From: an uncultured Lachnospiraceae bacterium
GTDB lineage: Bacteria > Bacillota > Clostridia > Lachnospirales > Lachnospiraceae
Direction: 5' to 3'
Length of the DNA: 6,669 bases
NCBI GenBank assembly: GCA_947565255.1
Contig: CANOFI010000137.1
Span: forward strand, 1 to 6,669
Below are positions 1-5,306 of this stretch, one piece after another; position 1 is the stretch's first letter, and the number at the start of each line of letters is the position of its first letter. The notes below the pieces were generated by a model, which worked only from the letters and a program-made list of their open reading frames with translations, was not told the origin of the DNA and made no database searches. Both the position numbers and the translations under genes were made by a program.

Positions 1-4
1 ACAG

Positions 5-43
5 GTCTCCTCGCTTTTACTAATTTATGTCTTTATGATACCA
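5..43 (-). promoter_or_regulatory. Extended -10 and ribosome binding site of a probable minus-strand gene beyond the left edge
   Basis: Read on the minus strand, TGG followed by TATCAT (positions 43 to 35) forms an extended -10 element. About 20 bases further on comes GCGAGGAGA (13 to 5), a good Shine-Dalgarno sequence. Only 4-6 bases then remain before the window ends, so a start codon would lie just outside. No good -35 hexamer is present at the expected distance (63 to 58 reads ATCGTA), as is common for extended -10 promoters. A small dyad, CACA-TTT-TGTG (42-52), overlaps the upstream side of the -10 and could be an operator. The existence of the gene is inferred. Confidence 0.4.
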
Positions 44-226
44 CATTTTGTGTGATATACGATATATTTTTTTCGGCTGTTTTTGCGGAGGCATCCTTTT
101 TATTTTATGGGATTTTGGTATCAAATGCCTGATTTTATTTCCCTGGCAGCAATTCCGGCGGACGGGCCCCGAAAGTTTTCACGGTTCTGTCACATGCTTT
201 TTACAGGATCATTAATTTTGTGCCAT

Positions 227-253
227 TTGATTTCCACAAATGTGCTGTAAAAT
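227..253 (+). promoter_or_regulatory. Candidate promoter of the VTC-DUF4956-beta-helix operon, with a dyad
   Basis: TTGATT (227-232, 4 of 6 to the -35 consensus) and TAAAAT (248-253, 5 of 6 to the -10 consensus) are separated by 15 bases, shorter than the ideal 17. A 6-bp dyad, CATTTG (224-229) and CAAATG (237-242) with a 7-base spacer, overlaps the -35 region and could bind a dimeric regulator. Transcription from here would give a very short leader, starting near 260, before the AGGAGGT ribosome binding site at 271-277. The short spacer makes the assignment tentative. Confidence 0.35.
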
Positions 254-282
254 AAAAATAACAAAAGCGCAGGAGGTAAAAA

Positions 283-993
283 ATGGCAGATAATTTTACA
301 TTTCAGAGAATAGAAAAGAAGTATTTGCTGAATAAGGAGCAGTATGAAGCATTGTTCATTAAATTAAAGCCGTATATGGAGCCGGACCGGTACGGACTGC
401 ATACGATTTGTAACATTTATTATGATACAGAGCAGTATGACCTGATTCGTACCTCCATTGAAAAGCCGCCGTACAAAGAAAAGCTGAGGCTTCGCAGTTA
501 CGGCGTACCGGGCATGCGGGACCGTGTGTTTGTGGAAATAAAAAAGAAATGGGACGGCGTTGTATATAAAAGGCGGATTGCCATGAATCTTATGGAAGCC
601 AAAGCCTGTCTGGAACAGGGGCAGCCAATACTGGGAAATGGACAGATTGGACAGGAAGTGGATTATTTTATTAAATTTTATCATCCGAAGCCCAAATTGT
701 ATATTGCCTATGACAGGGAGGCGTATGTTGGAAGGGAAGACGAAAATTTAAGGATTACATTTGATAAGAACATCCGAAGCCGGAAAAAAGGGTTAAAGCT
801 GGAGCTTGGGGATGAAGGAGAGCGGTTGCTGAAGGATGGCTGGCGGCTTATGGAGATAAAAATCAGCCGGGCGTTTCCAATGTGGCTGGCAGCGATATTG
901 TCAGAGCTGTCCATTTATCCGGTTTCATTTTCTAAATATGGCGCCATATATAAGCAGCAGTTACATTCAATGAGTGATAAAACAGCAGTGTAG
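283..993 (+). CDS. VTC-domain polyphosphate polymerase-like protein (triphosphate tunnel fold)
   Basis: This 236-residue soluble protein consists of essentially one VTC domain, the catalytic domain of yeast Vtc4, which makes inorganic polyphosphate from ATP inside a triphosphate-tunnel beta barrel. The basic and acidic tunnel motifs appear in the family order: IEKKY (10-14), IYYDTE (45-50), KLRLRSYG (67-74), VFVEIKKK (82-89), YKRRIAM (95-101), YDREAY (143-148), RITFD (157-161), LMEIKI (189-194) and SFSKYG (215-220). None of the expected Lys, Arg or Glu positions looks lost, so an active enzyme is likely. There is no signal peptide or membrane segment, so it should act in the cytoplasm, unlike Vtc4, which sits in a complex with membrane-spanning subunits. 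The start is fixed by AGGAGGT five bases upstream. It is first in a three-gene operon; the next gene starts 16 bases after its stop. The fold call is secure; polyphosphate as the actual product is inferred from the family. Confidence 0.93.
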   Translation: MADNFTFQRIEKKYLLNKEQYEALFIKLKPYMEPDRYGLHTICNIYYDTEQYDLIRTSIEKPPYKEKLRLRSYGVPGMRDRVFVEIKKKWDGVVYKRRIAMNLMEAKACLEQGQPILGNGQIGQEVDYFIKFYHPKPKLYIAYDREAYVGREDENLRITFDKNIRSRKKGLKLELGDEGERLLKDGWRLMEIKISRAFPMWLAAILSELSIYPVSFSKYGAIYKQQLHSMSDKTAV

Positions 994-1009
994 AAAAGGA
1001 GAGAATGAT

Positions 1010-1681
1010 ATGTTTGACAGTATATTCAGTTCATCGGAAATGGTTTCTTATGCGGCATCGGATATTTTGATTTGTACGGCAGTGTCATTGCTGCTGGGGC
1101 TGGTGATTGCAGTTATTTTCCATATCAGGAGGGAAGGTTCACGGGGATTTAAGATTTCCATGATGATACTTCCGGTTTTGGTGCAGGCGGTTATTATGAT
1201 GGTAAATGGCAATCTTGGGACAAGTGTTGCTGTGCTCGGCGCATTCAGTCTGGTTCGGTTCCGGTCTGTACCGGGAAGTTCGAAGGAAATCTGCGGTGTG
1301 TTTTTTGCCATGGCGGTGGGGCTTGCAACGGCAATGGGATGCATTGGGTTTGCCTGCCTTTTGACAGCAATTGTGGGGGCGCTTTTATTGGGCGGGGAAA
1401 CCGTATTTTCCATGCTTGCCTCAGAAGAAAAAGTGCTTCGCATTACTATTCCTGAAAATCTGGATTACACAACTGTATTTGATGAAATATTTGAAATGTA
1501 TACGCAAAAGGCACAATTAGAGAGAGTGAAAACGACAAATCTCGGTAGCATGTTTGAATTAAGTTACTGTGTGCAGCTTAAAGGAAATGTAAGCGAGAAG
1601 GAAATGATAGACAAAATCCGCTGCAAAAATGGAAATCTGACGGTAATCTGCGGAAGAGAAACAGAGTCTGGGACTTTGTAA
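1010..1681 (+). CDS. DUF4956 polytopic membrane protein
   Basis: A 223-residue integral membrane protein matching the DUF4956 family. Hydrophobic segments lie at about 18-39, 49-66, 69-82 (weaker) and 94-129 (long enough for two helices). The short loop at 79-94, FSLVRFRSVPGSSKEI, is the conserved signature of the family as I know it. A soluble C-terminal region follows (about 138-223, starting EEKVLRITIPENLDY) and looks like a small alpha/beta domain on the cytoplasmic side. I place the start at 1010 because AAAAGGAGAG lies just upstream at optimal spacing. An in-frame ATG at 974 would overlap the previous gene and lacks a ribosome binding site. The biochemical role is unknown. Tight coupling with a VTC-domain enzyme upstream and a secreted protein downstream suggests a membrane anchor, channel or exporter for the product. 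That is inference. Confidence 0.92.
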   Translation: MFDSIFSSSEMVSYAASDILICTAVSLLLGLVIAVIFHIRREGSRGFKISMMILPVLVQAVIMMVNGNLGTSVAVLGAFSLVRFRSVPGSSKEICGVFFAMAVGLATAMGCIGFACLLTAIVGALLLGGETVFSMLASEEKVLRITIPENLDYTTVFDEIFEMYTQKAQLERVKTTNLGSMFELSYCVQLKGNVSEKEMIDKIRCKNGNLTVICGRETESGTL

Positions 1682-1694
1682 GGGAGGTGTTTCG

Positions 1695-3560
1695 ATGAAA
1701 AAGAAAAAATGGCTGGCAGCTTTGTCGGCAGCAGTACTCTGTGCGGGTTTTACCGGTGCAGGAGCTGCATGGAATGTTTTTGGTAATGAGGAACAAAAGA
1801 TACAAACGACAGCATCAGAGCAGATAGGAAGTATGCTGGATATTGTGGAACTGGCCCAAAAGGCGGTATCAGATGTACATTATGCAGAGGAAGCAAAAAA
1901 GCCGGATACGAAAATTATGTTAAAGGGAACAACGGCCGTCTGTGATGGTGCGGGTGCGTCTTTTCAGGATGGTGTGCTGACAATTACGGAAGAAGGCTGT
2001 TATGAAATCAGCGGAACGCTGACGGATGGAAGAATTGAAGTGGATGCAGATAAGGACAGCAAAATTGAGATTTTACTGAATGGTGTGGATGTCACCTGCA
2101 GCAATTATGCGCCGTTTACCGTGTGGAAAGCGGATAAAACTTTGATTTACCTGGAAGAGGGAACGACCAATTCCTTTATAGACGGAGGAGCGTATTATGA
2201 GGAAGAAAGTACAGATGAAAAAATGCCTTCGGCTGCATTTTACAGCAAAGACGATTTGGAGTTTTCCGGTAATGGAACATTACGCATTCAGGCGTCCTGC
2301 AATGATGGGGTGACGGGGAAGGATGCGGTAAGCTTTGCCGGCGGAACTTATGTAATTGAAGCGGCGGATGATGCAATTGTAGGAAAAGACAGCGTTGCAG
2401 TAAAGGGTGGGACATTTACCCTTACAGCGGGGAAGCACGGGATCAAATCTTCAAAAGAGGAGGATGAAGAAAAAGGGTTTGTTTTTATCAGCGGCGGTGT
2501 GTTTGATATCAATGCGGAGGCAGATGGCATCCACGCGGTTACTTATGTTTGGATCGAAGGCGGCGCATTGGTTATAAACAGCGGGGATGATGGCATCCAT
2601 GCGGGTCGTCTTGTCCATATTAGCGGAGGAGAGGTCGCGGTTGCATCTTCTTACGAAGGAATTGAGGCGGCGTATGTCCATATAAAGGATGGAAATATCC
2701 AGGTGACGGCAAGTGATGACGGGATTAATGCTGCAGATGGACAGTCTGTACAAGGAGAAATAAAAGATATAGAGCGCAAAGGTATGATGTCAGGACCCAG
2801 CAATGAGCCGGCTGAGGGCGGCAATGGTCCGGCCAGGGGCGTTATGGAAGCGAATACCGGGAGCAGTTCCTGCATGATTCTGGTTGAAGGAGGCGAAATT
2901 TATGTAAACGCAGATGGAGACGGAATCGATTCGAATGGTTCGATTTATGTCAGCGGGGGGAGCATTGCAGTAGATGGGCCTCTCAGCAATGGAAATGGAA
3001 TTTTCGATTATGATGGAGAATTTGTTGTGTCGGGAGGGAAACTGGTCGGCGCCGGGAGCGGCGGTATGCTTCAGACCATTTCGGAGGATTCAGATCAGCC
3101 GGGTCTCGCAGTGGTATTTGACGAGACACGGCGTGCGGGAACCGAAATTGTTATAAAAGACAGTGCGGGGACCGAAATCGTCAGTTATACACCCAAAAAA
3201 GAATTTTCAGCGGCAGTTATTTCCATACCTGAGCTAATGGTGGGAGATACGTATTTTGTATATCTGGACGGCAGCCTGTATACAGAAGTTGAAATGAGTT
3301 CTGTAAGCATCGGAATTGGAACGATGCCGGACAGTGGTCGTAAGGGAGGCAGAAACATGCCAAATGGTGGAGGTACAGGGGACAAAACTATGCCAAATGG
3401 TGGAGGTACAGGAGACAAAACTATGCCAAATGGCGGCGGTAAGGGAGGCGAAAACATGCCGGACGGCGGCCGCATGGGGGAAGAAAACATGCAGAAGGAT
3501 GGCGGTATGGGAGGTGAAGGAATGGAGCCGCGCCAGTTCGAAGATAAAAATACAGTTTAA
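1695..3560 (+). CDS. Secreted Cthe_2159-family beta-helix protein (carbohydrate-binding domain) with Gly/Met-rich repeat tail
   Basis: This 621-residue protein has an N-terminal Sec signal (KKKK then a hydrophobic stretch to about residue 25). Cysteine 17 is a poor lipobox because Leu precedes it, so secretion rather than lipidation is favoured. From about residue 70 it matches the Cthe_2159 family (DUF4353), whose founding member is a calcium-containing parallel beta helix that binds acidic polysaccharide. SKDDL (184-188) and GKDSV (230-234) are typical, and acidic D-G-I/V turns recur about every 22 residues (near 204, 226, 277, 299, 321, 342, then 409), consistent with successive helix coils. 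A flexible Gly/Pro/Met insertion (about 355-390) interrupts the helix before the last coils (about 393-465). A smaller beta module follows (about 468-536), then six 11-residue repeats (544-609). The ribosome binding site GGGAGGTG directly follows the stop of the DUF4956 gene. The ligand is unknown; an acidic glycan, or possibly a metal-bridged polyanion, is inferred. It is probably the extracellular partner of the two upstream genes. Confidence 0.9.
   Translation: MKKKKWLAALSAAVLCAGFTGAGAAWNVFGNEEQKIQTTASEQIGSMLDIVELAQKAVSDVHYAEEAKKPDTKIMLKGTTAVCDGAGASFQDGVLTITEEGCYEISGTLTDGRIEVDADKDSKIEILLNGVDVTCSNYAPFTVWKADKTLIYLEEGTTNSFIDGGAYYEEESTDEKMPSAAFYSKDDLEFSGNGTLRIQASCNDGVTGKDAVSFAGGTYVIEAADDAIVGKDSVAVKGGTFTLTAGKHGIKSSKEEDEEKGFVFISGGVFDINAEADGIHAVTYVWIEGGALVINSGDDGIHAGRLVHISGGEVAVASSYEGIEAAYVHIKDGNIQVTASDDGINAADGQSVQGEIKDIERKGMMSGPSNEPAEGGNGPARGVMEANTGSSSCMILVEGGEIYVNADGDGIDSNGSIYVSGGSIAVDGPLSNGNGIFDYDGEFVVSGGKLVGAGSGGMLQTISEDSDQPGLAVVFDETRRAGTEIVIKDSAGTEIVSYTPKKEFSAAVISIPELMVGDTYFVYLDGSLYTEVEMSSVSIGIGTMPDSGRKGGRNMPNGGGTGDKTMPNGGGTGDKTMPNGGGKGGENMPDGGRMGEENMQKDGGMGGEGMEPRQFEDKNTV
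3324..3521 (+). repeat. Six 33-bp tandem repeats encoding 11-residue Met-Pro-Asn-Gly units
   Basis: Six in-frame 33-bp units start at 3324, 3357, 3390, 3423, 3456 and 3489. Each encodes an 11-residue unit starting with Met, such as MPNGGGTGDKT. Units two and three encode identical peptides and are almost identical in DNA; the outer units are diverged. Period and frame are preserved, so copy number can change by slippage without breaking the protein. The repeats form the low-complexity, probably disordered C-terminal tail of the secreted beta-helix protein. Confidence 0.92.
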
Positions 3561-3612
3561 CAGACTTCCACGTATCGCTTTGGAGGTTAAATATCGAAGT
3601 TTTTTCTTATCT

Positions 3613-3675
3613 AAATTTCATCTGCTTTGTTGGGGTTTTTATGAGGCCCCGCCCTGCAGATGAAATTTTATTTTA
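3613..3675 (+). terminator. Long-stem Rho-independent terminator of the three-gene operon
   Basis: AAATTTCATCTGC (3613-3625) is perfectly complementary to GCAGATGAAATTT (3656-3668), giving a 13-bp outer stem. Within it, GGGG (3632-3635) can pair with CCCC (3647-3650) to form an inner stem. A T-rich tract, TTTTATTTTA, follows the descending arm. It lies 52 bases after the stop of the beta-helix gene. There is no matching T-run on the other strand, so it should act only on + strand transcription. Confidence 0.85.
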
Positions 3676-3737
3676 TATAATATTTCCCGGCATTTGACTG
3701 CCGAATTTATACATCTTTCAGAAATTAATAAAAAGTA

Positions 3738-3766
3738 TGGAAATATAGAAAAAAATCTGCTATAAT
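3738..3766 (+). promoter_or_regulatory. Extended -10 sigma-A promoter of the secreted repeat-protein gene
   Basis: A perfect TATAAT (3761-3766) is preceded by TG at the extended -10 position (3758-3759). TGGAAA (3738-3743, 4 of 6 to the -35 consensus) lies at the ideal 17-base distance. Transcription should start near 3773. The nine-base word TATAATTGG recurs at 3867-3875, and a perfect TTGACA lies at 3876-3881. Neither has a well-matched, properly spaced partner element, so they are weaker candidates for a second start. Confidence 0.65.
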
Positions 3767-3772
3767 TGGAAT

Positions 3773-3965
3773 ATATTAGAAAGCGGTTCAGGTGCCGGAA
3801 GCGTTTGTGGGGGACAACTGACATAACAGTGTGTATTTGCAGCCGGACGGTCAGCACAATACCACATATAATTGGTTGACATAAATAGAGCTTTTGTTAC
3901 CTGAATCAGAAGCTAAAATGGCAAAGTGGAAAATAAGTATGAAAAAGAAAGGCAGGAAGCAGCAG
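3773..3965 (+). promoter_or_regulatory. Long structured 5' leader, possible cis-regulatory RNA, of the repeat-protein gene
   Basis: If transcription starts near 3773 and translation at 3966, the leader is about 190 bases, unusually long. GGTTCAGGTG (3785-3794) can pair with TTACCTGAATC (3898-3907 as the paired bases) in a roughly 10-bp helix with two G-U pairs. AGC (3782-3784) and GCT (3912-3914) can extend it beyond an internal loop. Small hairpins fit inside: TTGT-GGGGG-ACAA (3805-3817) and ACTG-ACATAA-CAGT (3817-3830). GCAGCCGGAC (3839-3848) lies in the interior. I compared it by eye with cyclic di-GMP class I and II, cobalamin, THF and guanidine riboswitches and found no match. The helix is seen in the sequence; a regulatory role is inferred. 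Confidence 0.4.
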
Positions 3966-5195
3966 ATGAAGTGGAAAAGAAGTAAGGTATTCTTGTTAGC
4001 CGTTGTATTGGTGGCAAATGGTCTGCTGGTCATAGACGGCGGATTAGCCAGACCAACATTGGCGGAGGAATATCTGGATACGGAGCTTGAAATTGGTATG
4101 AAGGTGGGAGAGGGGGATAAGCTCTTCGCTCCGGAATGGTTTGGGAATTTTGTAAGTATGATGATTTGTTATACGGATGAAAACGGCAGACTGATGGACA
4201 CGAAGTTCGGTATTCTGAATGCAAAAAGCTATACAATTCCTTCTTACCGCGAAATATGGGGAAATATGATGATACCGGATGGAAAGGTTTTTGACTGCTG
4301 GGAGGTCGTGAAAAAGCCTGAGAAACAAACTTATCAGATGTCCTGGGAACTCAAACGTGTGCTGAAAGATGCTGCCAGCGAAGAGCCGAAGCCAAGTGAA
4401 GAAGTCCGGCCAAGCGAAGGGCCGAAGCCAAGCGAAGAAGTAAAGCCAAGCAAAAAGCCAGGGCCAAGCAATGGAGTAAAACCAAGCGAAGAAGTAAAGC
4501 CAAGTAAAGAGCCAGGGCCAAGCAATGGAGTAAAACCGAGCGAAGAAGTAAAGCCAAGCAAAGAGCCAGGGCCAAGCAATGGCGTAAAACCGAGCGAAGA
4601 AGTAAAGCCAAGCAAAGAGCCGGGGCCAAGCAATGGCGTACAACCAAGCGAAGAAGTGAAGCCAAGCAAAGAACCAGGGCCAAGCAATGGCGTAAAACCA
4701 AGTGAAACAGTAAAGGTAAGCGATGAACCGAGGTCAAGTAGTGAAGCAGCCCCAAGTGAGGCAGTAAAGCCGAGCTGGGCACCTGCCTCAAGCGAAACAG
4801 TGAAGCCAAGCAAGGCGCCTGATTCAAATTGGACGGCTAAGCCTGGTCAGCCTGTCCATCCAATTGGGACCATAGGTTCGAATATGCAGCCGATACAGGA
4901 TTCACAGCCAGACCATACATTCCTGTCGCGGATGGATACTGCTTCTGTGCAGACTCCGGCATTGCTTCAAACAGCCGCAGCCCGGAGAAATCAGCAGCCG
5001 GCAGATAAAAAGACAGCGACTGCAGCAAAAAGGCAGGCAGTGCCTGATACTGTTATTTATGCAGGAACCTATAGTCTGGAAGCAGGCGCTACCTACACAC
5101 TGGGAAGTTCGTTGATGCTGGAGGGCGATACAACAGAATATGCGCAGGGAATTCAGTTCCGGGTAAAAGCAGGCGGCAGTTTTACATTCCACTGA
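3966..5195 (+). CDS. Secreted protein of unknown function with Pro/Ser/Glu/Lys repeat linker
   Basis: I do not recognise a family. From the ATG at 3966 the protein has 409 residues. It begins with a signal peptide: basic MKWKRSK, a hydrophobic stretch to about 22, and a probable cut after PTLA near residue 30. A unique region of about 105 residues follows. Its end (FDCWEVV ... YQMSWELKRV) loosely recalls InlB-type or Flg_new beta repeats, but this is weak. Residues about 137-280 are a charged Pro/Ser hexapeptide linker in 18-residue superrepeats, as in wall-spanning stalks. After a Gln/Ala/Thr-rich stretch, a short beta-rich segment (about 363-409) ends abruptly at GSFTFH. There is no LPXTG motif, C-terminal membrane helix or choline-binding repeat, so the anchoring mode is unknown. 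I chose 3966 because AGGAAG lies six bases before it and the signal peptide then starts correctly. ATGs at 3918 and 3939 and a TTG at 3894 are in frame but have poorer ribosome sites. Confidence 0.8.
   Translation: MKWKRSKVFLLAVVLVANGLLVIDGGLARPTLAEEYLDTELEIGMKVGEGDKLFAPEWFGNFVSMMICYTDENGRLMDTKFGILNAKSYTIPSYREIWGNMMIPDGKVFDCWEVVKKPEKQTYQMSWELKRVLKDAASEEPKPSEEVRPSEGPKPSEEVKPSKKPGPSNGVKPSEEVKPSKEPGPSNGVKPSEEVKPSKEPGPSNGVKPSEEVKPSKEPGPSNGVQPSEEVKPSKEPGPSNGVKPSETVKVSDEPRSSSEAAPSEAVKPSWAPASSETVKPSKAPDSNWTAKPGQPVHPIGTIGSNMQPIQDSQPDHTFLSRMDTASVQTPALLQTAAARRNQQPADKKTATAAKRQAVPDTVIYAGTYSLEAGATYTLGSSLMLEGDTTEYAQGIQFRVKAGGSFTFH
4374..4805 (+). repeat. 54-bp tandem repeats (eight units, five nearly identical) encoding an 18-residue Pro/Ser unit
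   Basis: Units start every 54 bases from 4374. The five central ones (4428, 4482, 4536, 4590, 4644; ending 4697) are nearly identical in DNA. One upstream unit (4374-4427) and two downstream units (4698-4751, 4752-4805) are diverged. Each encodes three hexapeptides of the pattern PSEEVK, PSKEPG, PSNGVK. The homogeneous centre with degenerate flanks is typical of an array expanding or contracting by slippage or unequal crossing over. The 54-base period preserves frame and also leaves long stop-free frames on the opposite strand, which are not genes. Confidence 0.95.
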
Positions 5196-5246
5196 TACAG
5201 CAGAATACGTGTGGGAGAATGGGAAAGGATAGAAAATAGAAAAGAT

Positions 5247-5304
5247 AAAGAATAAGCCCCTTAAGCTGGGGGTTATATCCCTTGCTCAGCTGGGCTTGTT
5301 CTTT
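5247..5304. terminator. Probable bidirectional terminator between convergent genes
   Basis: AAAGAATAAGCCC (5247-5259) pairs with GGGCTTGTTCTTT (5292-5304) over 13 positions with one G-U wobble. Inside, AGCTG (5264-5268) pairs with CAGCT (5287-5291), and GGG with CCC can close the apical loop. On the + strand the descending arm ends in TTCTTTATTTAT. On the minus strand the hairpin is followed by the complement of GAAAATAGAAAAGAT, also T-rich. It lies 51 bases after the stop of the repeat protein and two bases after the stop of the convergent isomerase-like gene, so it can serve both. Confidence 0.85.
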
Positions 5305-5306
5305 AT

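Larger units (their letters stand above)
1..282. other. Non-coding region between a probable divergent off-window gene and the VTC-domain operon
   Basis: I see no convincing gene in this 282-base stretch. The left 60 bases carry minus-strand expression signals and the last 60 carry plus-strand ones; both are listed separately. The middle (about 64-220) is T-rich at first, then holds a GC-rich patch around 155-175 that includes CGGGCCCCG. I recognise no riboswitch, tRNA or terminator there. The layout fits a divergent intergenic region with regulation acting in both directions. Confidence 0.6.

Noticed and set aside
974..1009. Upstream ATG at 974 as the start of the DUF4956 gene
   Set aside because: It lies inside the preceding gene and has no ribosome binding site, while the ATG at 1010 has AAAAGGAGAG at good spacing and begins the family-like N-terminus.
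1695..1770. Beta-helix protein as a lipoprotein
   Set aside because: The only cysteine in the signal region is preceded by A-V-L, and Leu at the -1 position does not fit a lipobox.
3185..3490. Minus-strand open frame opposite the Met/Gly repeats
   Set aside because: It is a mirror of the 33-bp repeats and codes for Pro-rich low complexity without a ribosome binding site, inside a well-supported gene.
3316..3663. Plus-strand open frame in another phase across the end of the beta-helix gene
   Set aside because: It is an out-of-frame reading of the repeat tail running into the terminator. It has no family resemblance and no ribosome binding site.
3613..3668. 13-bp inverted repeat as the ends of a small mobile element
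   Set aside because: The spacer is only 30 bases, there is no target duplication, and a T-rich tract follows one arm just after a stop codon, so a terminator explains it fully.
3785..3914. Leader as a cyclic di-GMP riboswitch
   Set aside because: GCAGCCGG superficially recalls the 3' side of the class I core, but the conserved GGACGCAAAGC-like segment and the GAAA tetraloop region are missing. Class II features are not visible either.
4044..4827. Three long overlapping minus-strand open frames across the Pro/Ser repeat region
   Set aside because: They exist only because the 54-bp repeat is a multiple of three and lacks stops on the complementary strand. Their products are low-complexity Leu/Trp/Phe repeats with no ribosome sites, while the + strand frame has a signal peptide and sensible composition.
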